Of a DNA stretch of 25,901 nt, positions 6,504-15,300 are shown piece after piece (positions within the stretch are counted from its first letter, which is position 1; every line of letters begins with the position of its first letter). This DNA is from a virus: IMG/VR virus record IMGVR_UViG_3300046522_000403, positions 1 through 25,901 of that record; one strand, given 5' to 3'. The notes under the pieces are model-generated. The model was given only the letters and a program-made list of their open reading frames with translations, searched no databases and was not told where the DNA came from. Position numbers and translations under genes: made by a program.

Positions 6504-6540
6504 CGGTGCCCCCGGCTGAGGAAAGCAGCCGGGGGCACCG
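6504..6540. terminator. Bidirectional terminator between convergent operons
   Basis: CGGTGCCCCCGGCTG (6504-6518) and CAGCCGGGGGCACCG (6526-6540) form a perfect 15-bp stem with loop AGGAAAG. It lies between the end of the plus-strand RHH operon (6444) and the end of the minus-strand late operon (6550), so it can stop both. There is no long T-run, as is common in this kind of genome. Confidence 0.9.
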
Positions 6541-6549
6541 TCGTGCAGG

Positions 6550-6807
6550 CTACTTCAGACGGACCGTCACCTGGCCGCCCGCGGCTATCTGCTCCGCGAA
6601 CTGCGTCAGCTCCGGGTCTGTGATGCTGCCGCCACCCGTGCCGCGGCTCCACGCACCCTGCACGGCACGCTTTACCTCGTCGACCGGCTTCCCCTCGCAC
6701 TGAGCAGTCAGCGCGTTCAACTGCCGGGTCAGATCGGCAGCCATCTTCCGCACACCGTCGTTGACGACCTTCTTGATCGCCTTGTCGTCGAACTTGATCT
6801 TGGCCAC
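6550..6807 (-). CDS. Small hypothetical protein, end of the late operon
   Basis: The 85-residue protein starts MAKIKFDDKAIKKVVNDG. It has a Lys-rich helical N-terminal half, a single Cys (QCEGKPVDEVKRAVQ), a Gly-rich linker (GTGGGS) and a short C-terminal strand (QVTVRLK). GTG 6807 follows AGGAGG by 5 bases, a strong ribosome site, so it is probably well translated. It is the last gene before the 15-bp terminator and lies beyond the tail and lysis genes. I recognise no domain; small proteins in this place are often accessory (moron) genes. Confidence 0.75.
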   Translation of the reverse strand: MAKIKFDDKAIKKVVNDGVRKMAADLTRQLNALTAQCEGKPVDEVKRAVQGAWSRGTGGGSITDPELTQFAEQIAAGGQVTVRLK

Positions 6808-6911
6808 GCGGGCCTCCTCGTGCAGGGACTCCCGGGCTCATAGAGCCCCGCGGGCTCCCGGCAATCCGAACTGTCCCCAACGGTACCGGGCGCCACCGAC
6901 AACCAGGCCCG

Positions 6912-7067
6912 CTACTTCTTCGCCTGCCGTTCCAGGACTGGGGCCAGGCAGACGACGCACAGCGGGCAGCCGCCGAGCCCGTACCGGTGGGTGGGGTGGC
7001 CGCAGCCCGCACACGGGCCGACTTGGGCGGGCGGGCAGACGGGGGCGGGAGGGACAGGCGTGGTCAT
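6912..7067 (-). CDS. 51-residue zinc-ribbon-like protein
   Basis: The short frame starts MTTPVPPAPVCPPAQ. It contains CAGC, a downstream CPLC and another nearby Cys within about 25 residues (CAGCGHPTHRYGLGGCPLCVVC), which looks like a small zinc-binding knuckle. Start ATG 7067 is taken, with ATG 7076 as an alternative; neither has a clear ribosome site, so translation may depend on read-through from the collagen-like gene 38 bases upstream. Function unknown. Reality is supported by the clustered Cys pairs and by the lack of another gene here. Confidence 0.5.
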   Translation of the reverse strand: MTTPVPPAPVCPPAQVGPCAGCGHPTHRYGLGGCPLCVVCLAPVLERQAKK

Positions 7068-7074
7068 GGAGCCC

Positions 7075-7088
7075 ATCGTACGTACGAT
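7075..7088. promoter_or_regulatory. Perfect 14-bp palindrome
   Basis: ATCGTACGTACGAT is fully self-complementary without a spacer. It lies between the stop of the collagen-like fibre gene and the zinc-ribbon gene, overlapping the alternative start of the latter. It may be a protein-binding site; no function can be assigned. Confidence 0.3.
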
Positions 7089-7104
7089 CGGACCGGGAGC
7101 GCGG

Positions 7105-8412
7105 TCATGGGCCCACCGCAACCCACGGCCCGGCGAAGTCCGTCCCGATGTTCGACGCGGGAGTGATCGACGCAGGCAGTGCCGTCCGGCCGGTCCCGTT
7201 CTTCGCGAACCGGTACGCCGCCACAGCCAGGCCCATGTTCGCGGCCGTGTCGACACCGGTCCAGCCGGAACCGCGGGTCAACGTCGGCGTGACCGACGCG
7301 TTGAACAGCATCGCAACCCAGTAGAACGATCCGGCCGACAGCGCCGTGGCCGGGATAGGGGTGGCCTTCAGCGTGGCCGAGGAGAACGACGTGTCCACGT
7401 TCGCGGACGCCAGGAGCGTGCCGCTGGAGTTGTACAGGCCAGCCCAGTTCTGGTTGGTGACGGCCGATGACCCGGTGTTCGCCACCCACCAGTAGAGTTT
7501 CGTGACGTTGATGGCCGCAGCAATGTCGACCCGGGTCAGGTACAGAGTCCCGCCGGTCAACTGGGTGGAGTTCACGGCCAGAGCCGGGTCGTAGCACCAG
7601 GCGGCGGCCCCATGGACGGCTGGCGTGTCGGTGCCGTCAGCGCCTGACGGCCCCTGAGGCCCAGTCGCGCCGGTCGCTCCTGCCGGGCCTGTTGCCCCGG
7701 TGTCACCCTTCGGCCCCTGAGTTCCGGTGGCGCCTGTTGAGCCTGCGGCTCCCTGGGGGCCGGGATCCCCTTGCGCTCCGGTGTCGCCCTTGGGTCCTTG
7801 GGTGCCGGCTGCTCCGGTGGGTCCTTGCGGGCCCTGGTCTCCGGTGTCCCCCTTGGGGCCCTGCGCGCCTGTTGGTCCGGCCGGCCCGGTGGCCCCGGTG
7901 GCGCCGGTGGGTCCCTGCGCTCCGGGATCACCGGTGTCGCCTTTCGGTCCCTGTGCTCCGGTGGCTCCTGCCGGTCCCGTTGGTCCGGTCGCTCCCGCAG
8001 GTCCGGGATCGCCCTGCGGGCCAGGGGGGCCAGACTGCCCCGTGCCGAGGTAGACGACGGTTCCCTGTCCGGTCTGGGTGCTGGACAAGTCCGCACGGAT
8101 CGACCCCACCCAGTACGAGCCGGTCTCCGGGACGACGATGTAAGTGACGATCGGTGAGCCGTCGCGGGCGCGCCCCTCTTGGATGGCCCACAGGGTGTCG
8201 CCCGACTGCGACTCGATGAGCGTGTTGGCGGTCAGCGTGACCGTCCATACCCCGTCGCTGGCCGCCTGGATGGGGACGTCCTTGACCAGCTCGCCCGACA
8301 CAGAGGCGACGTAGCCGACTGCGGGCTGCCCCGTCACGTCGACCAGGGTCGCTTTCATCTCCACCCGCTGCGGAGCGGCCGCGCCGATCAGCTTGCCGGT
8401 CACCGTGGTCAT
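7105..8412 (-). CDS. Collagen-like tail fibre / putative receptor-binding protein
   Basis: This 435-residue protein has three parts. Residues 1-125 form a beta-rich N-terminal domain ([31 protein letters not shown]), likely the attachment to the tail or a spacer. Residues 128-260 are about 44 uninterrupted Gly-X-Y triplets in which the eight-residue unit QGPKGDTG recurs four times, so a collagen-like triple helix is expected. Residues 265-435 form a globular C-terminal domain rich in Trp, Tyr and Thr, which in phage fibres usually trimerises and binds the host surface. ATG 8412 is preceded by AGGAGA. It lies among the lysis genes, downstream of a second collagen-like gene with a membrane anchor. 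Confidence 0.8.
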   Translation of the reverse strand: MTTVTGKLIGAAAPQRVEMKATLVDVTGQPAVGYVASVSGELVKDVPIQAASDGVWTVTLTANTLIESQSGDTLWAIQEGRARDGSPIVTYIVVPETGSYWVGSIRADLSSTQTGQGTVVYLGTGQSGPPGPQGDPGPAGATGPTGPAGATGAQGPKGDTGDPGAQGPTGATGATGPAGPTGAQGPKGDTGDQGPQGPTGAAGTQGPKGDTGAQGDPGPQGAAGSTGATGTQGPKGDTGATGPAGATGATGPQGPSGADGTDTPAVHGAAAWCYDPALAVNSTQLTGGTLYLTRVDIAAAINVTKLYWWVANTGSSAVTNQNWAGLYNSSGTLLASANVDTSFSSATLKATPIPATALSAGSFYWVAMLFNASVTPTLTRGSGWTGVDTAANMGLAVAAYRFAKNGTGRTALPASITPASNIGTDFAGPWVAVGP

Positions 8413-8422
8413 CTGGCTTCTC

Positions 8423-9118
8423 CTAGCTGCGGCGGGAAAGCAGGTTCAGCGGGAGCAGGCCTGACGAACTGTCGCTCGGGGAGGGCTGCTGGCTGGGACT
8501 GGGGGATGGAGACGAAGTCGGTTCCGGGTTGGCGGTGCTGGTCTGCGTGCACCGGTAGCGCGGGTTGTCCGGGTCGAAGCCGTCGACGGGGACGCACCGG
8601 TACTCGTTGCCGTACTGATCGGTGTACGTCCACTCCGACGGCGGCGCACCGTTTTGGCCGTTCGTACCGTCTTTCCCGTTCGTTCCGGCGGCGCCGTCGG
8701 CCCCGTTCTGGCCGGCCGGGCCGGTGGGCCCGGGCACGGTGGAGTCCGCCCCCTTAACTCCCGCGGGGCCGACAGGACCGGACGGGCCGGGGCTGGGGGT
8801 GATGGTCGGCGCGTCCTTGCCCGCCGCGCCGGAGGGGCCGGGAGGCCCGGACGGACCCGGTGCGCCGACCGTTGCCTTGCCAGGCTCGCCGCGGGATCCG
8901 GGAGGCCCAGCCACCGGCTTCTCCCCCAGCGACTGAACCTGGCGGGCCAGCGCATCACGGGCGTCATTGGAGGTACGCAGGTCCCGATCCTGAGACACGA
9001 CCTTGACGGACAGCCACCCCAGCAGCAGCACGACGAACACCAGGGTGACCGCGATCAGATACTCCGCGCGCGGCAGCTTGATGGTGCGGCGCGGCGGCTT
9101 GTGCTTTCCCTCAGTCAC
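8423..9118 (-). CDS. Membrane-anchored collagen-like protein
   Basis: The 231-residue protein has a short basic cytoplasmic N-terminus (1-20, [11 protein letters not shown]) and one membrane segment (about 21-41, [18 protein letters not shown]). A short helical or coiled-coil stretch (43-66) follows, then a discontinuous Gly-X-Y region (about 71-158, with [10 protein letters not shown] and [10 protein letters not shown]). The C-terminal domain has two Cys (C175, C190) that could form a disulfide, and a Ser/Pro tail. By the positive-inside rule the collagen-like part should lie outside the membrane. GTG 9118 overlaps the stop of the XhlA-like gene as GTGA, so both are made together. It could be a spanin-like or anti-lysis component, or a surface protein; no such function is established. 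Confidence 0.75.
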   Translation of the reverse strand: MTEGKHKPPRRTIKLPRAEYLIAVTLVFVVLLLGWLSVKVVSQDRDLRTSNDARDALARQVQSLGEKPVAGPPGSRGEPGKATVGAPGPSGPPGPSGAAGKDAPTITPSPGPSGPVGPAGVKGADSTVPGPTGPAGQNGADGAAGTNGKDGTNGQNGAPPSEWTYTDQYGNEYRCVPVDGFDPDNPRYRCTQTSTANPEPTSSPSPSPSQQPSPSDSSSGLLPLNLLSRRS

Positions 9119-9468
9119 TTGGAGACCACCGCCCAGACGGCGACGCCCACCGACAGGACGGCCATGAGGACCGGGATGACGGCCTGGTACAGGCGCTTCT
9201 GCCGCTCTTCCTCGCGCCGCTTGGCCTCGTCACGCTGGTACTGCTCGAAGTCGTCCTCGAGCTTCCCGGTCGCATCGTTGGCACGCTGAAGGTCCGCCTG
9301 GATCTGGGACAGGCGTTGTTCCGTGTATGCGGTCTGGATGGCGTAGACATCGTGACTGACGACCTTGTCCAGGCGGGAGTTCAGTTCGGCGAATCGGGTG
9401 TCCAAGCGTCCGATCTGCCGACCCAATTCGCCTAGCGTCACCAGGTTCGGGTCAGCAGATTCGGCCAT
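9115..9468 (-). CDS. Coiled-coil protein with C-terminal membrane anchor (XhlA-like, lysis-associated)
   Basis: The 117-residue protein has a long predicted coiled coil (about 10-92, with heptads such as LGRQIGRLDTRFAELNSRL and KLEDDFEQYQRDEAKRREEE) ending in a basic patch. One C-terminal membrane segment (about 95-115, AVIPVLMAVLSVGVAVWAVV) follows. This is the architecture of phage XhlA/haemolysin-like proteins that work with holins. ATG 9468 begins MAESADPNLVTLGEL. It lies directly downstream of the holin gene and is coupled to the membrane-bound collagen-like gene, so the three probably make one membrane module of host lysis. An alternative is a tail-less membrane scaffold of unknown use. 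Confidence 0.7.
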   Translation of the reverse strand: MAESADPNLVTLGELGRQIGRLDTRFAELNSRLDKVVSHDVYAIQTAYTEQRLSQIQADLQRANDATGKLEDDFEQYQRDEAKRREEERQKRLYQAVIPVLMAVLSVGVAVWAVVSK

Positions 9469-9507
9469 GTCGTGCTCCGTGTGGGGGGCGTAATCGTGCG
9501 GGCAAGG

Positions 9508-9891
9508 TCAGGACACAGGCCGCGGCTTCACAGGGCTGGACTCCTCGAGCGGTGTGACCGGCACAGGCGCGGTGACCTGGGTCCGCTCGAACAGCGCCAG
9601 CAGCGCGGCGACCATCGCCATCACCAGGGCCTGCTTGTCCGCGGACCAGTCCAGGCCGAACCCGACGAACAGCGCCATCACCGTCTGCGCGAGCTGGATG
9701 AGGGCGGCCGCCCAGGCGCCGCTGTGGGCGACGATGGCGAGCCACACGCCGACACCGGCGGCCAGAATGGCGTTGATGAGGGTCTGCTGATCCGCGGTGA
9801 CGTCCATGCCGAACGCGGTGAGCAGCTTCAGAGCTGCGGCGGCGAAGCCAAGCAGCAGCGCCGGCTCTCGGCCGAAGATCTTCGGGGACAC
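9508..9891 (-). CDS. Putative holin
   Basis: The 127-residue protein has about three hydrophobic segments (near 10-28, 40-60 and 65-96 of MSPKIFGREPALLLG..., including ILAAGVGVWLAIVA and LIQLAQTVMALFVGF) and a short polar Pro-rich C-terminus. Size, topology and position next to the endolysin fit a phage holin that permeabilises the membrane and releases the amidase. GTG 9891 is chosen because GAAGGAG lies about 6 bases upstream; the frame is open further upstream but has no ribosome site. The segment MDVTADQQTLINAIL and a later similar DWSADKQALVMAMV suggest an internal duplication of a hairpin unit. Confidence 0.8.
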   Translation of the reverse strand: MSPKIFGREPALLLGFAAAALKLLTAFGMDVTADQQTLINAILAAGVGVWLAIVAHSGAWAAALIQLAQTVMALFVGFGLDWSADKQALVMAMVAALLALFERTQVTAPVPVTPLEESSPVKPRPVS

Positions 9892-9932
9892 GGTGGTCTC
9901 CTTCTGGGTGTGGGTGTGATGGGGAGCGGGGG

Positions 9933-11189
9933 TCAGACGTTCGGAACGTGCAGGGCGTCCCACGACTTTTTGCCGGGGATGCCGTCGCACTCGGCTGCTG
10001 TCCAGCCGAGGTGGTTGGCCTTGGAGTACTTCATCTGCCAGGCCGCGTAGGAACGGCGGTCTGAGTTCGTCCAGTCCGGGCCCGGGCCGTTGATGTACTT
10101 TCCGCAGCCCTCGGCGACCAGCCGCTTCCCCATTGCCGTGATTACCGCGCTGTGGCGGCCGCCGTGGAAGAACGCGCTGCCGGGGAACGGCTCATGGACC
10201 GGCTGAGCAGGCTTCGCCGGAGTGGGAGGCGTGGTGGGCTTCGACGGGGCAGACGGGGCCTTGCCCGGGACGATGCTGGTGTCGATGGCGCCCGGGTCCC
10301 AGTGGCTGTTCCCGGGAACCTGACCGTGGGAGAAGTGGCCACCCTTGCCCTGCCAGACACTCCGGTCCCGGGGCGCCTTCGCGACCGCGGTCGCCGTACC
10401 CAGCGGATTCCCCGCAGGCCACACGTCGGGCACGCCGTGGGCCCGCCCGGCCGCGAGCAGCTTCTGGAAGTTCGGCTTCTTCGCCGGGTCGAAGCCCTTC
10501 GTCCACGGGGAGGCCGCCTTACCGAGGACCTCCACCTGGATGCAGACCTTGCCCTCGCGGTTCGTGCGCCGCGAGCCGTCGTTCTGGAGCGCCCGCGCGG
10601 ACTGGGTGAGCGGCCCGAACTGACCGATCTTGTCTGTGTCGGGGTCGTAGATGACCTGCGGCTCGGAGGCGACGCGGATCAGGTAGGCGGCGACGCTCGT
10701 GAAGTACGAGGCACCAGACGGGGACTCGGTGGTGTGCCAGACGAAGCGGGGCGGGTTGCCGGGGTAGTCCATCGCGCCGCCGATGGACTGGTCACCGACC
10801 CTGATGGCGGCGGAGATGTACGCCGGGCCCGCCGTGGCGCCGCGCGGCAGGTCGGAGGCGTCCGAGACGTCCCGATCTGCCATCTCCTGAGCCGTGACAG
10901 TACTGTCAGCCACCTTCTTCGGGTCCAGGTCGGGCTCGTATACCCGGTACTCGGCGGCGTCGGTGGGCACGTACACGTCCAGGTCGCCGTCACTACGCAG
11001 CACGCAGAAGGCGCCCTCGATGTGCGGGTGCTCCTTCACGAACCGCGGGGACGACTTGAGCGCTGCGATGGCGCGGACTTCATCGACGTGGGCCTGGTCG
11101 ACGGTGCCCAGATAGGTGGAGGTGCTGAGCACCGAGGTGTCGGGGTCGGGAGACTCGAGGTGGTCGACTGCGACGTGGTAGGTCGTCAT
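9933..11189 (-). CDS. Endolysin: zinc amidase with C-terminal peptidoglycan-binding domain
   Basis: The 418-residue protein has three regions. The N-terminal 125 residues match no domain I know. Residues about 145-305 resemble zinc N-acetylmuramoyl-L-alanine amidases of the Amidase_2/PGRP type, with H152 in FVWHTTES and SHGQVPGNSHWDPG (H288, H296, D298) as likely zinc and catalytic positions. A Pro/Ala linker (310-336) leads to a C-terminal domain (340-418) with GPGPDWTNSDRRSYAAWQ and DGIPGKKSWDAL, typical of actinobacterial wall-binding modules. It should cut the bond between muramic acid and the peptide stem after holin release, as it has no signal peptide. ATG 11189 overlaps the stop of the upstream peptidase gene as ATGA. 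Confidence 0.85.
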   Translation of the reverse strand: MTTYHVAVDHLESPDPDTSVLSTSTYLGTVDQAHVDEVRAIAALKSSPRFVKEHPHIEGAFCVLRSDGDLDVYVPTDAAEYRVYEPDLDPKKVADSTVTAQEMADRDVSDASDLPRGATAGPAYISAAIRVGDQSIGGAMDYPGNPPRFVWHTTESPSGASYFTSVAAYLIRVASEPQVIYDPDTDKIGQFGPLTQSARALQNDGSRRTNREGKVCIQVEVLGKAASPWTKGFDPAKKPNFQKLLAAGRAHGVPDVWPAGNPLGTATAVAKAPRDRSVWQGKGGHFSHGQVPGNSHWDPGAIDTSIVPGKAPSAPSKPTTPPTPAKPAQPVHEPFPGSAFFHGGRHSAVITAMGKRLVAEGCGKYINGPGPDWTNSDRRSYAAWQMKYSKANHLGWTAAECDGIPGKKSWDALHVPNV

Positions 11190-12007
11190 CGGGAAGAGTC
11201 CAATCGGGGCTGCACCAGGTCGATCTCGTCGCGGAGGGCCTGGTAGAGGGCGAGGGACATACGGAAGTGGCCGACGTCGCCGAAGGTTGTCGACCAAGAA
11301 TTTCTGGCGCGGAGGATGGTGCGGGCGTAATCCAGGTCGCTGGACTTGTCGAAGGCGACGTCCTCGAGGGCGGTGATGCACACCTCGTGGCCGCCAGCGA
11401 CCGGGGATGAGGCCCAGTTGGGGATGTCGTCCAGCAGAGCGGACGCGCCGACCGGTTCGAACCAGTCGGAGTACCAAGGGACGCCCATGAGGACAGGCCC
11501 GGTCTGCAGGTCGCGGCACAGCTCGAGGGCTGTGGTGGCGTGCCCGTACTGGTCGATGAGGCCGCGGGCGCGCAGGGCCTTGGCGACGCCGAGGCCGGAG
11601 GATCCGCAGTCGTCGGAGGGCCACGCCTGGTCGTGCCACTGGTCGCGGTGGGTGGCGTCGGAGTACAGGCCGATCGCCCACCGCTCGGCGGCGACCGGGT
11701 CGGTGACGTCCAGTCCGGCCGCGGACAGGGTGTCGGCGTCCTGGAGGATGGAGATGAGTGCGGTGGCGGCGTTTGCGGTGCAGGAGCCGAGCGCGTCCAC
11801 GTCATCGACACCGTCGATCAGCGAGGTGTGGATGCCCTGCGCGAGGAGGTCCTGCTGGTCGAGGACCGGGACCTTGGGTGCCCACTCGGTCGGCTTGAGT
11901 GGTTCGCCGGTGTAGCGGCGCCGGTAGGCGAGGCTGCGCGGGTCGAGCACCATGTGCCGGCCGAGTTGGCCGGTGACGTCGTACTGCTTGATGTCGAGGT
12001 CGGGCAC
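11186..12007 (-). CDS. Papain-type (C1A) cysteine peptidase
   Basis: The 273-residue protein shows the three catalytic boxes of papain-like peptidases in order: GSCTANA (C76), GGHEVCITAL (H207) and RNSWSTTFGDVGHFRM (N236). DDCGSSGLGVAKALRARGL (133-150) is also typical of bacterial members. There is no signal peptide or long propeptide, so it should be cytoplasmic or packed into the virion. GTG 12007 is preceded by AAGGAG at 9 bases. Its gene lies between the tail fibre block and the endolysin and is coupled to the latter. It could degrade host wall or surface proteins during entry or lysis, or process a phage protein; the target is not known. Confidence 0.85.
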   Translation of the reverse strand: MPDLDIKQYDVTGQLGRHMVLDPRSLAYRRRYTGEPLKPTEWAPKVPVLDQQDLLAQGIHTSLIDGVDDVDALGSCTANAATALISILQDADTLSAAGLDVTDPVAAERWAIGLYSDATHRDQWHDQAWPSDDCGSSGLGVAKALRARGLIDQYGHATTALELCRDLQTGPVLMGVPWYSDWFEPVGASALLDDIPNWASSPVAGGHEVCITALEDVAFDKSSDLDYARTILRARNSWSTTFGDVGHFRMSLALYQALRDEIDLVQPRLDSSR

Positions 12008-12154
12008 TCGCCCGTGCTCCTTGCACTCCCCGCGCCCAGAGCTGACGTTGTGGCGGACCGCTGTGGTGCGGTCGTCCCTCGGGGGTGTGGAACACGGGGG
12101 CGGAGGGTCGCCCGCGATCAGGCTACGGCTTGGCGGGGCGGGTGTTGCCCCCGC

Positions 12155-12376
12155 TCAGCTGCCGTTGGATGCGGTGGCGACGCTGCGGACGGTGAGGGGC
12201 AGGTCGGCGCAGTTGCCGCACAGCGTGATGGGCAGGTACATCTGGCCGTCGGGGTCCCAGACGCGGCCGGAGACGGCGGGGGCGGTGTCGGCGGGGATGT
12301 CGTTGCGGCAGTTGTCGCACATGGTGATGGTGGTCTGCGCGTTGCAGGTGGGGCAGGTTTCGGTTCGGGTGGCCAT
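12155..12376 (-). CDS. Small zinc-ribbon protein
   Basis: The 73-residue protein carries three CxxC pairs: CPTC (8-11), CDNC (20-23) and CGNC (53-56), which suggests one or two zinc sites and a zinc-ribbon fold. A beta-type segment (GRVWDPDGQMYLPITLC) joins the second and third pairs. ATG 12376 follows AAAGG at about 7 bases and lies 10 bases after the tail fibre stop. It is the second of three small Cys-pair proteins or domains in this window. Its function is unknown; a structural or chaperone role for the fibre is possible but not shown. Confidence 0.7.
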   Translation of the reverse strand: MATRTETCPTCNAQTTITMCDNCRNDIPADTAPAVSGRVWDPDGQMYLPITLCGNCADLPLTVRSVATASNGS

Positions 12377-12386
12377 TGGGGGCCTT

Positions 12387-15300
12387 TCAGAAGGTGGGCC
12401 ATGCCATGCCGGACAGGCTCAGGTTGGTGATGGTGCCGGTGATGTCGAAGATGCGGAGTTCGCCGAGTTCGTTGACGAGGAGGGTGGCGTCGCCGCTGGT
12501 TTGCGGCGCCCGGTGGGGGAACGCATGCCGGATGAGGGGCCAGTACCCGGAGGGCAGAGTGGCGAGGAGGGTCCCGTTGGAGACGGTGCCTGCGTTGAGC
12601 CGTCCCACGAAGTAGGCCATGCCGTCGACACTCTTGCGGACCGATGCGGTGCCGTAGTTGACGGCGTCATAGTTGGTCCAGCCGCTTTGCAGGGAGATGT
12701 TGGCGCTCTCCCCGGAGGCGGGCTTGACCCGGCCTGCGACCGTGGTGTTGCCGTCTTTGTCGACGGTGAATTTGTCCGCGCCTCCCATGTTCAGGCGGAA
12801 CAGATTGCCGGTATGACCTGCGTCGCTTTGGGCGTACAGGGCGGTGCTGCTTGAGGCTGGTGCGAAGACCTCGAGGCGGGATTTGTTGAGCTGCGAAAGC
12901 CCCACGAAGAAGTTGAGATTATTGTCCTGGGTGGTGTCGGTGCTGTTGCGGTAGCCGACGGTGGCGGTTGTGCTGGTGAGGGCGACGCGCCCGCCGATAC
13001 TGGTGTTGGTGTCGGAATCGCGGACGCGTTCGGCGGACCAGAAGTCAGCTCCTGAGTCCATGCCGAAGATAGTGCGCCATTTCATGTCGGTGAATCCGGA
13101 TCCGGTGGCCAGGCCCGAGTTCATGCCCAGGATGGCGCTGGCACCGGACACGTTGATGATGGCCGATGCTGTTTGACCGACGTTCGTCAGCTTCAGGTTG
13201 GGGAACGCGTTGTTCGGGTCGAGTTGGAGGATGGCCCCGTTGGTGCCCTTGACCAGCAGCCCTGTGGCGGACAGTTCGCCGATGGCGGTGCCGCTCGAGT
13301 TGTAGACGAGGACCTTGTTGGCGTTCGCTTCGTTGAGGGTGATGCGCTGCCCGGAGGCTGCGGTCTGGATGAGGGCGCCGGTGATGGTGCCGCCGGTGAT
13401 GGTCTTGCCGGTGATGGCGTCCGCGGCGAGCGCGGTCGCGTCGACGGCCCCGGCCTGAATCTTTCCGACGGTGATGGCGTTCGCTGCGATCTCGGCCGCT
13501 GTGATGGTGAGCGCGGCAATCTCCCGCGCGGTGACAGCGTCGGTTGCGATTTTCCCGGCGGCGATGGCGTCCGCAGCGATGTTCCCGGCGAGGATCGTCA
13601 GGGCGGCGATCTTCTGGGTGGTGATGACGCCGTCCTGGATCTGGGTGCCGCCCAGGACGGGGCGCAGCGCGGCGTTGTCGAACCACACCGTGCCAGCGGA
13701 GGCCTGGTTGGACTCGCACCAGATCGTGGCCTGCACGGTGGTGGCCGGGGCGGTACCGGTGAATGTGATCCGGGTCCAGCTGCTGCCACCGATGACAGGA
13801 GGGGACGCCTGCGCACTGCTGAAGCCGAGGACGGCTCCGGTGGCGTCTTCCCATCGGGCGAACATCTTCACGACGGCTGTGGAGGTGTAGCTGCTGGAGG
13901 TCTGGTAGTCGGTGGCCAGGAAGAGCTGCTCTCCGGGCAGGATCGGCAGGGTGGTGATTTTCAGGGACCGGGTGGTGGCCGATCCGGCTGTCGCGTCGAT
14001 TTTCAGGCTCTTGGCTGACCCGTTGCCCTTGGTGGCGTCCACTGACCAGAAGGCGTTCCCGGACACGAGGGCCGCGGTGTAGGCGCCCTCGAAGCTGGGG
14101 TCGGACAGCATGTTGGCGCCGCCGGTGACGGTGAGCTTGTCGGTGGTGATGGAGCCCGCGGCGATGGCGCCGGCGGTGACGGCGTTCGCGGCGATCTCGG
14201 AGGCGGTCACCGACGATGCGGCGATCTCCCGCGCGGTGACGGCGTCGGCGGCGATCTTCCCTGCGGCGATGGCGTCCGCTGCGATGTTCCCCGCCTGGAT
14301 CGTCAGGGCGGCGATCTCGGCGGCCGTGACGGACCCGGCGGCGATCATGCCGCCCGCGACCAGGGTGCGGACCTCCGCGTTGTCGAACCACGCCTCGCCC
14401 GCTGTCACCGCGGAGGCTTCGACGAGGAGGACGGCGGTCGTGGTGCCGGCGGGGGCCTGCACCTGGGCGGTGGCCCGCGCCCACGGGGCGCCGGGCGAGA
14501 ACGTGTGATCGGCGACGCCGTAGCCCAGGACCGTGGCGGCCGCGTCCTCGTAGCGGAACATCAGCTTGACGCCGCTGCCGTTGAAGAGCGCGGACGTCTT
14601 GTAGTCGACGGCCAGGTAGTGGCGTTCCCCGGGCAGGACCGGGTAGCGGGCGAGTTCGATGTTCCTCCAGGTGGTGAACCCGCTGGTGCAGTCGACGTGC
14701 AGGGCGTGCGCACTGTTGTTGCCGGGGGCGGTGACGGACCAGTCGGCGTGTCCGGCGATCAGGGCCGCGGTGTAGGCGCCCTCGAAGCTGGGGTCGGGGG
14801 CGAGGTTGCCGATGCCGAGGGCCAGTTCGTCCGAGCCGATCGCGCCTGTGGCGACCTTCGCCTTGGTGACCGCGTCGTCGGCCAGTTTGGTGCTGGTGAT
14901 GACCAGGTCGGCGAGCTTTCCGGTGGTGACGGCCAGATCGGCCAGCTTGGCCGCGAGAACCGCGCCGTCCTGCAGTGCGGTGGACCCGATCGCGCCCGTG
15001 GCGACCTTCGCTTCGGTGACTGCATCGTCCGCAAGCTTCAGGGTGGTGACGATGCCGTCCACGATGTCGTCGGCGACGACCGGGGTGGGCCCGAACGGGC
15101 CGATCGTGGCGGACGGTGTGGAGGCGGTGCCGGAGGTGTTGCGGGCGACCAGGCGCACGTAGACGGGCGCGTCGCAGGGGACGACTACGGTGGCGCCCTG
15201 CGCGGTCTCGATGGTGCCCTGCAGCGTGGCGGGGACCGGCTCGTACACGGCGGTGATCGCGGCGTGGACTTCGACGCGCTGCCAGTCCAGCGGGATGACC

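Noticed and set aside
7727-8053. Gly/Pro-rich plus-strand frame resembling a structural protein
   Set aside because: It is the reverse complement of Gly-X-Y codons, which reads as Pro/Gly/Ala repeats.
11190-11681. Longer start for the endolysin (582 residues)
   Set aside because: The extra N-terminus overlaps the peptidase gene in another frame and is Arg/Pro-rich; the ATGA start at 11189 fits the local coupling pattern.
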